Assembly: GCF_014652315.1 (NCBI RefSeq)
Contig: NZ_BMYO01000003.1
Location: 62,412-126,411, forward strand
Source: Jeongeupia chitinilytica
GTDB taxonomy: Bacteria; Pseudomonadota; Gammaproteobacteria; Burkholderiales; Chitinibacteraceae
Reading direction: 5' to 3'
DNA length: 64,000 bases
Numbering within the stretch: position 1 is the stretch's first letter; each line of letters opens with the position of its first letter. Position numbers and translations under genes: made by a program. This document shows, in pieces, positions 57,736 through 64,000 of this stretch. Under the pieces are notes generated by a model, which ran no database searches, was not told the origin of the DNA, and worked only from the letters and a program-made list of their open reading frames with translations.

Positions 57736-58455
57736 ATGTCCGTTAGCATGCGTGAAATGCTTGAAGCCGGTGTTCACTTCGGTCACCAGACCCGTTACTG
57801 GCACCCGAAAATGGGTCAGTACATCTTCGGTGCCCGCAACAAGATTCACATCATCAACCTCGAAAAGACCCTGCCGCTGTTCGAAGAAGCGCTGAAGTAC
57901 GTGCGCCGCCTCGCAGCCAACAAGGGCACCGTTCTTTTCGTGGGCACCAAGCGCTCGGCTCGCGACATCGTTGCCGAAGAAGCTGCCCGCGCAGGTATGC
58001 CGTTCGTCTCGCACCGCTGGCTCGGCGGCATGCTGACCAACTACAAGACCGTCAAGCAGTCGATCAAGCGTCTTGAAGATCTGCAAGCCATCCTCGCTGA
58101 CGAAAACAGCGGCTATGGCAAGAAAGAGCTGCTGGACATCCAGCGCGAAGTTGAAAAGCTCGATCGCTCGCTCGGCGGTATCAAGGACATGAAGGGTCTG
58201 CCGGATGCGATCTTCGTGATCGATACCGGTTATCAGAAGGGTGCGCTGGTCGAAGCCAAGAAGCTGGGTATTCCGGTCATCGGTATCGTTGATACCAACA
58301 ATGACCCGCAAGGCGTTGACTTCGTTGTGCCGGGTAACGACGACTCGTCGCGCGCCATCCGCCTGTACGCTCGTGGCGTTGCCGATGCGGTGCTCGAAGG
58401 CCGCAACCAGGCGGTGCAGGAAATCGTTGCTGCGGCTGCTGAAGCCCAGGCCTGA
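57736..58455 (+). CDS. rpsB: 30S ribosomal protein S2
   Basis: S2 (239 residues) is a late-assembly 30S protein that supports S1 binding. The start [20 protein letters not shown] with [20 protein letters not shown] is standard, with the [20 protein letters not shown] and [20 protein letters not shown] signatures. A TTTGGAGAG ribosome site precedes ATG 57736. It is followed by a terminator before tsf, as in other proteobacteria, giving S2 and EF-Ts unequal expression. Confidence 0.97.
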   Translation: MSVSMREMLEAGVHFGHQTRYWHPKMGQYIFGARNKIHIINLEKTLPLFEEALKYVRRLAANKGTVLFVGTKRSARDIVAEEAARAGMPFVSHRWLGGMLTNYKTVKQSIKRLEDLQAILADENSGYGKKELLDIQREVEKLDRSLGGIKDMKGLPDAIFVIDTGYQKGALVEAKKLGIPVIGIVDTNNDPQGVDFVVPGNDDSSRAIRLYARGVADAVLEGRNQAVQEIVAAAAEAQA

Positions 58456-58480
58456 TTCGCCTCTGTCGCGAGTCCGAAAT

Positions 58481-58507
58481 GAAAAAGGGGCGTTCAGCCC
58501 CTTTTTC
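58481..58507 (+). terminator. Terminator/attenuator between rpsB and tsf
   Basis: GAAAAAGGGGC (58481-58491) pairs perfectly with GCCCCTTTTTC (58497-58507) around GTTCA. This intrinsic terminator would stop a fraction of rpsB transcripts. Confidence 0.8.
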
Positions 58508-58563
58508 ACAAGCCAGTAAACCGAATTCAATACAGTATCCGAACCGTATTCAGGAGAATCAAC

Positions 58564-59442
58564 ATGGCAGCAATCACTGCAAAGATGGTCGCCGAACTGC
58601 GCGAACTGACCGGCCTGGGCATGATGGAGTGCAAGAAAGCGCTCGTCGAAGCTGATGGCGACGTCAAGAAGGCCGAAGAAGTGCTGCGCATCAAGTCGGG
58701 CAACAAGGCTTCGAAAATGGCTGGCCGTACCGCTGCCGAAGGCGTGATCGCTGCGTTCATCTCGGACGACAAGAAGGTTGGCGCCATCGTCGAAGTCAAC
58801 TGTGAAACCGACTTCGTCGGCAAGGATGCCGGCTTCATCGAGTTCGCTTCGGCTGTTGCCAAGGCGGTTGCCGTTGCCAACCCGGCTGATGTTGAAGCGC
58901 TTGCCGCTGTTGCAACCGATTCCGGCGCTTCGGTTGAAGACCTGCGCAAGGCCATCATCGCCAAGCTGGGTGAGAACATGACGCTGCGCCGCTTCGTGCG
59001 CTACGAGACCGCTGGCCAGCTCGCAACCTATCTGCACGGCGGCAAGATCGGCGTTCTGGTTGACCTCGAAGGTGGTGACGAGGCGCTGGGCAAGGACGTC
59101 GCAATGCACATCGCTGCCGCCAAGCCGAAGTCGCTCGACGCGTCGGGTGTGGATGCCGAGCTGATCGAAACCGAGCGTCGTGTTGCGATCGAGCGTGCCA
59201 AGGAAGCGGGCAAGCCGGAAGCCATGATCGAGAAGATCGCTGAAGGCACCGTGCAGAAGTTCCTGAAGGAAGTGACACTGCTGAGCCAGCCGTTCGTCAA
59301 GGACGACAAGCAGACCATCGAGCAGCTGCTCAAAACCAACTCGGCCAAGGTCAATGCGTTCGCACTGCTGGTCGTTGGTGAGGGTATCGAGAAGAAGGTT
59401 GTGGACTACGCTGCAGAAGTTGCTGCCGCTGCCAAGCTTTAA
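58564..59442 (+). CDS. tsf: Elongation factor Ts
   Basis: EF-Ts (292 residues) recycles EF-Tu by promoting GDP release. The N-terminal UBA-like domain has [20 protein letters not shown], followed by the TDFVG stretch ([20 protein letters not shown]) that inserts into EF-Tu, then the C-terminal subdomains ([16 protein letters not shown]). The ATG at 58564 follows AGGAGAATCAAC. Ala/Val/Lys-rich composition is normal for the family. Confidence 0.97.
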   Translation: MAAITAKMVAELRELTGLGMMECKKALVEADGDVKKAEEVLRIKSGNKASKMAGRTAAEGVIAAFISDDKKVGAIVEVNCETDFVGKDAGFIEFASAVAKAVAVANPADVEALAAVATDSGASVEDLRKAIIAKLGENMTLRRFVRYETAGQLATYLHGGKIGVLVDLEGGDEALGKDVAMHIAAAKPKSLDASGVDAELIETERRVAIERAKEAGKPEAMIEKIAEGTVQKFLKEVTLLSQPFVKDDKQTIEQLLKTNSAKVNAFALLVVGEGIEKKVVDYAAEVAAAAKL

Positions 59443-60282
<840 letters not shown>

Positions 60283-60376
60283 TTTTCGCGGGGCGCTCGC
60301 CCGCCCTGGCCGGATAGGAATGCTCAAGCAGGCGGACTCGATCCGCCTGTTTCGTTTGTGCTGTGAGGACAAAAGA

Positions 60377-60934
60377 ATGATCGCCGAAATCAAGAAAAAC
60401 GCCGAAACCAAAATGCAGAAGTCGATCGAGGCGCTGAAAACCAGCCTGATCAAGGTGCGTACCGGTCGCGCGCACACGGGCCTGCTTGACCATGTCATGG
60501 TCGATTACTACGGCAATCCGACGCCGATCAATCAGGTGGCCAACATTACCTTGCTGGATGCGCGCACGATTGGTGTGCAGGCTTGGGAAAAGCCGATGGT
60601 TGCCAAGGTTGAAAAGGCGATCCGCGATTCGGACCTCGGCCTCAATCCGGCTTCGATGGGTGATGTGATTCGGGTTCCGATGCCGATGCTGACCGAAGAG
60701 CGCCGCAAGGAACTGATCAAGGTTGTGAAGGGCGAGTCGGAGGATGCGCGTGTTGCCATTCGCAATCTGCGCCGCGATGCCAATGACCAGCTCAAGAAGC
60801 TGCTCAAGGACAAGGATATTTCCGAGGATGACGAGCGTCGCGGCCAGGAAGACATTCAGAAGCTGACCGATCGCTACATCGTCGAAGTCGACAAGGTCTT
60901 CGCCGAAAAAGAAAAAGAGCTGATGACGGTATAA
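60377..60934 (+). CDS. frr: Ribosome recycling factor
   Basis: RRF (185 residues) splits post-termination ribosomes with EF-G. It has the three-helix bundle ([40 protein letters not shown]) and a beta/alpha domain ([40 protein letters not shown]). ATG 60377 follows GAGGACAAAAGA. The open frame extends 43 codons upstream through the intergenic region without similarity. Confidence 0.97.
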   Translation: MIAEIKKNAETKMQKSIEALKTSLIKVRTGRAHTGLLDHVMVDYYGNPTPINQVANITLLDARTIGVQAWEKPMVAKVEKAIRDSDLGLNPASMGDVIRVPMPMLTEERRKELIKVVKGESEDARVAIRNLRRDANDQLKKLLKDKDISEDDERRGQEDIQKLTDRYIVEVDKVFAEKEKELMTV

Positions 60935-60944
60935 GGCCGGATTC

Positions 60945-61709
60945 GTGACCAAGTTTTGCAGCTCGACGCTTGCGGTGCCGCAGGCCAATACATGCGTGCC
61001 ACAGCACGTTGCCATCATCATGGATGGCAACGGCCGCTGGGCCAAGAAACGGCTCATGCCGCGCGTCTTCGGGCACAAGAAGGGCGTCGATGCACTGCGC
61101 GAGACGGTGAAGACCTGCGATGCACTGGGTGTCCGTTACCTGACCGTTTTTGCGTTCAGTAACGAGAACTGGCGCCGTCCGGACGACGAGGTGTCGTTCC
61201 TGATGGGCCTGTTCCTCAAGGTGCTGCAGGGCGAGATCGAACGCATGCACCAGAACGGCATTCGTCTGAAAATTATCGGCAATCGCGACCGTTTCTCCGC
61301 CGAGCTGCGTGAGTGGATCGAGTCCGCCGAAGCCAGGACGGCGAACAATGCCGGCCTGACGCTGACGATTGCTGCCGACTACGGTGCGCGCTGGGATATT
61401 CTGCAGGCGGTTCATCGCCTGCAGCAGTCCGAGCCGGACAAGGCGGCATCGTTTGGCGAAGCCGAACTGACGCCATATCTGTCGATGGCCTATGCACCCG
61501 AGCCGGATCTTTTCATTCGTACCGGCGGCGAGCAGCGCATCAGCAACTTCCTGTTGTGGCAGTTGGCGTATACCGAACTGTATTTCACCGATCTGCTCTG
61601 GCCGGATTTCGATGCTGCGGCATTCGGTGCTGCAGTTGACTGGTACCGTGGGCGGGAGCGGCGCTTCGGACGCACCAGCGAGCAAGTTCAGGCGACCTCC
61701 TCATGCTGA
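60945..61709 (+). CDS. uppS: Isoprenyl transferase (undecaprenyl diphosphate synthase)
   Basis: UppS (254 residues) adds eight isopentenyl units to FPP to make the C55 carrier for cell wall synthesis. QHVAIIMDGNGRWAKKR carries the catalytic Asp27, then VFGHKKGVDAL, FAFSNENWRRP, and the C-terminal EPDLFIRTGGEQRISNFLLW and DWYRGRERRFG. A GTG start at 60945 is used, 10 bases after frr, with no better ATG. It overlaps cdsA by 7 bases. Confidence 0.95.
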   Translation: MTKFCSSTLAVPQANTCVPQHVAIIMDGNGRWAKKRLMPRVFGHKKGVDALRETVKTCDALGVRYLTVFAFSNENWRRPDDEVSFLMGLFLKVLQGEIERMHQNGIRLKIIGNRDRFSAELREWIESAEARTANNAGLTLTIAADYGARWDILQAVHRLQQSEPDKAASFGEAELTPYLSMAYAPEPDLFIRTGGEQRISNFLLWQLAYTELYFTDLLWPDFDAAAFGAAVDWYRGRERRFGRTSEQVQATSSC

Positions 61710-62548
61710 AGCAGCGCGTACTGACGGCGCTGGTCCTGATTCCATTGATTCTGGTCGGCCTGTTTGCTTTGCCGCAAACGGCGTGGATCGGTTTCGTTGC
61801 GGTCATTCTCGGTTTTGCGGCGTGGGAATGGCAGCGCCTTGCGGGCATGGGTGGCATGGCGGCCCGGTTGTACCCGGTGTTGACGCCAGTGTTTTTCCTG
61901 TTGTTGGCAATGCCCGGTTTGAGTGTCTTGGCGTCACCGTTCGTGATGCTCGGGGTGATGCTGGCCGGCTGTTTGTTCTGGGGGCTGTTGGCGCCCGTTT
62001 GGCTCAAGGCCAAATGGCTGCTGGCCCGCGGCGGCAATGTCAATGCCTTGCTGGGTTGGGCGGTGTTGTTGCCGGCGGGGCTGGCAATGGTGGTCCTGCG
62101 CCAGGGGGGCATGGGCGGATGGGTGTTGCTCATCGTGATGGCCATCGCCTGGGTGGCCGATACAGGGGCCTACTTCAGCGGAAAGGCGTTCGGACGCCAC
62201 AAGCTTGCGCCCGGCATCAGTCCCGGCAAGAGCTGGGAAGGCGTGTTTGGCGGCTTGGTCGGTGTTGGCATCTATGCGCTGCTGGTGCCCAAGACGCCGT
62301 TCGTTGGCGGTGACGCCGTTCCATCCGTGGTCTGGGTGCTTGTAGCGCTGCTGCTGACGGCACTTAGTGTCATTGGTGACCTGCTGGAGTCGCTGTTCAA
62401 GCGCCAGATCGGACTCAAGGACAGCAGTCAGTTGCTGCCCGGGCATGGTGGCGTACTGGACCGTATCGATAGTCTGCTGGCAATCCTGCCGGTTGCCGCG
62501 GCGATCTACCTTTCCTATTTGTTGTTCCATCTCGTGCCAGGGCAATAG
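61703..62548 (+). CDS. cdsA: Phosphatidate cytidylyltransferase
   Basis: CdsA (281 residues, about eight helices) makes CDP-diacylglycerol from phosphatidate and CTP, the branch point of phospholipid synthesis. The family signature at the C-terminus is SLFKRQIGLKDSSQLLPGHG then GVLDRIDSLLA, and FGRHKLAPGISPGKSWEGVFGG precedes it (quoted in part). The start is the ATG at 61703, overlapping uppS. It is a normal-length protein in the uppS-cdsA-dxr-rseP order typical of proteobacteria. Confidence 0.96.
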   Translation: MLKQRVLTALVLIPLILVGLFALPQTAWIGFVAVILGFAAWEWQRLAGMGGMAARLYPVLTPVFFLLLAMPGLSVLASPFVMLGVMLAGCLFWGLLAPVWLKAKWLLARGGNVNALLGWAVLLPAGLAMVVLRQGGMGGWVLLIVMAIAWVADTGAYFSGKAFGRHKLAPGISPGKSWEGVFGGLVGVGIYALLVPKTPFVGGDAVPSVVWVLVALLLTALSVIGDLLESLFKRQIGLKDSSQLLPGHGGVLDRIDSLLAILPVAAAIYLSYLLFHLVPGQ

Positions 62549-62566
62549 TCCCGGCGAGGCTGAATC

Positions 62567-63766
62567 ATGGCTCCACAAGTTCTGACCGTCCTCGGTTCGA
62601 CCGGCAGCATCGGCGTAAGTACCCTCGACGTCGTCGCGCGCCATCCCGAGCGCTTTCGCGTTTATGCACTGACCGGTGCAACTCAGCTCGACAAACTGCA
62701 CGCTCAGTGCCTGACGTTTGCACCTCGTTACGCCGTTGTGCTCGACGAATCGGCTGCCGACACCTTGCGCGCCAGCCTGCTGGCGTCGGGAAGCGAGACC
62801 GAAGTCCTGTGCGGGGAGTCTGCCCTCGAAGCTGTGGCCAGCGATCCGGCAGTGACGATGGTGATGGCCGCCATTGTCGGTGCTGCAGGCATGAAGCCGA
62901 CGCTGGCGGCTGCGCGCGCCGGAAAGCGGGTCCTGCTCGCCAACAAGGAAACGCTGGTGCTTGCCGGCCGTCTGTTCATGGACGAAGTGGTCCGCTGCGG
63001 TGCAACGCTGTTGCCGATCGATAGTGAACACAACGCAATTTTCCAGGTGTTGCCACGCCCTTATCGGGAAGAGCCCTATGCGGGTAGCTTGCGAGGTGCG
63101 GGCGTCAAACGGATCTTGCTTACCGCGTCCGGCGGGCCGTTCCGCACGCGTCCGCTCGAGACGCTCGCACAAGTGACACCCGAAGAGGCAGTCAAGCATC
63201 CGAACTGGTCGATGGGGCGCAAGATTTCGGTCGACTCCGCTTCAATGATGAACAAGGGGCTCGAGGTCATCGAGGCGCATTGGCTGTTCAATGCCGGCGT
63301 TGACGATATCGCCGTCGTCGTTCATCCGCAGAGCATCGTGCATTCGATGGTCGAATACGTCGATGGTTCTGTGCTCGCGCAGCTGGGGGCGCCGGACATG
63401 CGTACGCCGATTGCGTACGGCATGGCTTATCCGGAGCGCGTCGAGTCCGGTGTCACCTCGCTCGACCTGTTCAGTGTCGGGCGGCTGGATTTCGAGGCGC
63501 CGGATTTTGCCCGCTTTCCCTGTCTGCGGCTGGCGTTCGACGCGTTGCGCGCCGGTGGCGCCGCGACGGCAGTGCTGAATGCGGCGAATGAAGTGGCCGT
63601 TGCCGCTTTCCTTGATCGCAGGCTTGGGTATGCCGGCATTCCGGCGTTGATCGAAGCGGTCCTCGCCGATTGTGTTGGTCAGGTGCACGCGAACAGTATC
63701 GATACGCTGATGGAGGCCGATGGCCTGGCTCGCGAGCGTTCGCAGGCCTGGTTGAGTCGCCACTGA
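62567..63766 (+). CDS. dxr: 1-deoxy-D-xylulose 5-phosphate reductoisomerase
   Basis: Dxr (399 residues) is the second MEP-pathway enzyme, making 2-C-methylerythritol 4-phosphate with NADPH. The NADPH motif [20 protein letters not shown] is at the N-terminus, NKETLVLAG and [11 protein letters not shown] (metal Glu/Asp) in the middle, and SGGPFR with [20 protein letters not shown] further on. It supplies IPP for the UppS reaction just upstream. The start ATG 62567 lies 18 bases after cdsA. Confidence 0.96.
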   Translation: MAPQVLTVLGSTGSIGVSTLDVVARHPERFRVYALTGATQLDKLHAQCLTFAPRYAVVLDESAADTLRASLLASGSETEVLCGESALEAVASDPAVTMVMAAIVGAAGMKPTLAAARAGKRVLLANKETLVLAGRLFMDEVVRCGATLLPIDSEHNAIFQVLPRPYREEPYAGSLRGAGVKRILLTASGGPFRTRPLETLAQVTPEEAVKHPNWSMGRKISVDSASMMNKGLEVIEAHWLFNAGVDDIAVVVHPQSIVHSMVEYVDGSVLAQLGAPDMRTPIAYGMAYPERVESGVTSLDLFSVGRLDFEAPDFARFPCLRLAFDALRAGGAATAVLNAANEVAVAAFLDRRLGYAGIPALIEAVLADCVGQVHANSIDTLMEADGLARERSQAWLSRH

Positions 63767-63768
63767 CA

Positions 63769-64000
63769 ATGCTGCTCACCATACTGGCCTTTGTCGTTAC
63801 GCTGGGTGTGCTCGTTACGGTGCACGAGTGGGGGCACTACTGGGTGGCCCGCCGCTGCGGCGTCAAGGTGCTGACCTTTTCGATCGGTTTTGGCAAGCCA
63901 CTGCTGCGTTGGCGACGGGGCGACGAACAGTGGCAGCTGGCCGCCATTCCGCTCGGCGGGTTTGTCCGGATGCTCGACGAGCGCGAGGCGCCGGTATCGT
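63769..64000 (+). CDS. rseP: Site-2 protease RseP, N-terminal fragment
   Basis: Only the first 77 codons lie in the window. [20 protein letters not shown] with HEWGH is the zinc-metalloprotease HExxH in the first membrane helix, followed by [19 protein letters not shown] and [11 protein letters not shown], the conserved family stretches. RseP cleaves anti-sigma RseA and signal-peptide remnants inside the inner membrane. It starts 2 bases after dxr. Confidence 0.9.
   Translation, partial: MLLTILAFVVTLGVLVTVHEWGHYWVARRCGVKVLTFSIGFGKPLLRWRRGDEQWQLAAIPLGGFVRMLDEREAPVS

Overview
The window is a GC-rich, densely packed chromosomal segment of a betaproteobacterium, most likely of the order Neisseriales. 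The clues are the translation operon order rimP-nusA-infB-rbfA-truB-rpsO-pnp, a phaP/phaR polyhydroxybutyrate pair, the rpsB-tsf-pyrH-frr-uppS-cdsA-dxr-rseP block, and an RpfE-like gene beside recJ. The order assignment is inference from gene content. I saw no phage, insertion sequence, CRISPR array, rRNA or tRNA gene.

Layout. 1-3961 (minus strand): dapE start, an ArsC/Spx-family gene, pilU and fadD. 4058-12986 (plus): the translation operon behind a leader with a terminator-type attenuator. 13114-14531: divergent phaP and phaR. 14658-19512: rimO, tcdA, an RpfE-like gene and recJ. 19517-21384: two small lipoproteins and a secreted three-repeat protein. 21427-26044 (minus): a caa3-type cytochrome oxidase operon with two subunit-III-type proteins. 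26191-35936 (plus): a complete assimilatory nitrate block (nasT, nasS, nitrate transporter, nirB, nirD, nasA, cobA). 35933-38565: lipoprotein, RidA and quinone oxidoreductase genes with an HxlR regulator. 38674-41702 (minus): a DyP peroxidase with two related proteins of unknown function. 41954-47157: asparaginase, cupin, orphan ParA, a second HxlR regulator opposite three NTF2-like secreted paralogs, and an acetyltransferase. 47283-54475: phoH, bcp, dcd, an HDOD/GAF protein, trxB, a DUF190 gene and crcB. 54548-57564: an MCE/Mla-like lipid transport cluster whose ATPase-like protein lacks a P-loop. 57582-64000: rpsB to rseP.

The nitrate block shows its control circuit best. The transporter gene has a near-perfect sigma-54 promoter, an NtrC-like site upstream, and a leader whose predicted start coincides with the first of two hairpins carrying identical AACGGC hexaloops. 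A third AACGGC hairpin overlaps the 5' arm of an intrinsic terminator. NasT (ANTAR) and NasS (nitrate sensor), encoded just upstream, are the expected trans-acting partners. The products import nitrate, reduce it to nitrite (NasA) and then ammonium (NirBD), and CobA supplies the siroheme precursor.

The least explained parts are the MCE cluster with its catalytically dead ATPase-like gene, the three-gene DyP cassette, and a protein with a kinase-like N-terminus fused to HDOD and GAF domains.
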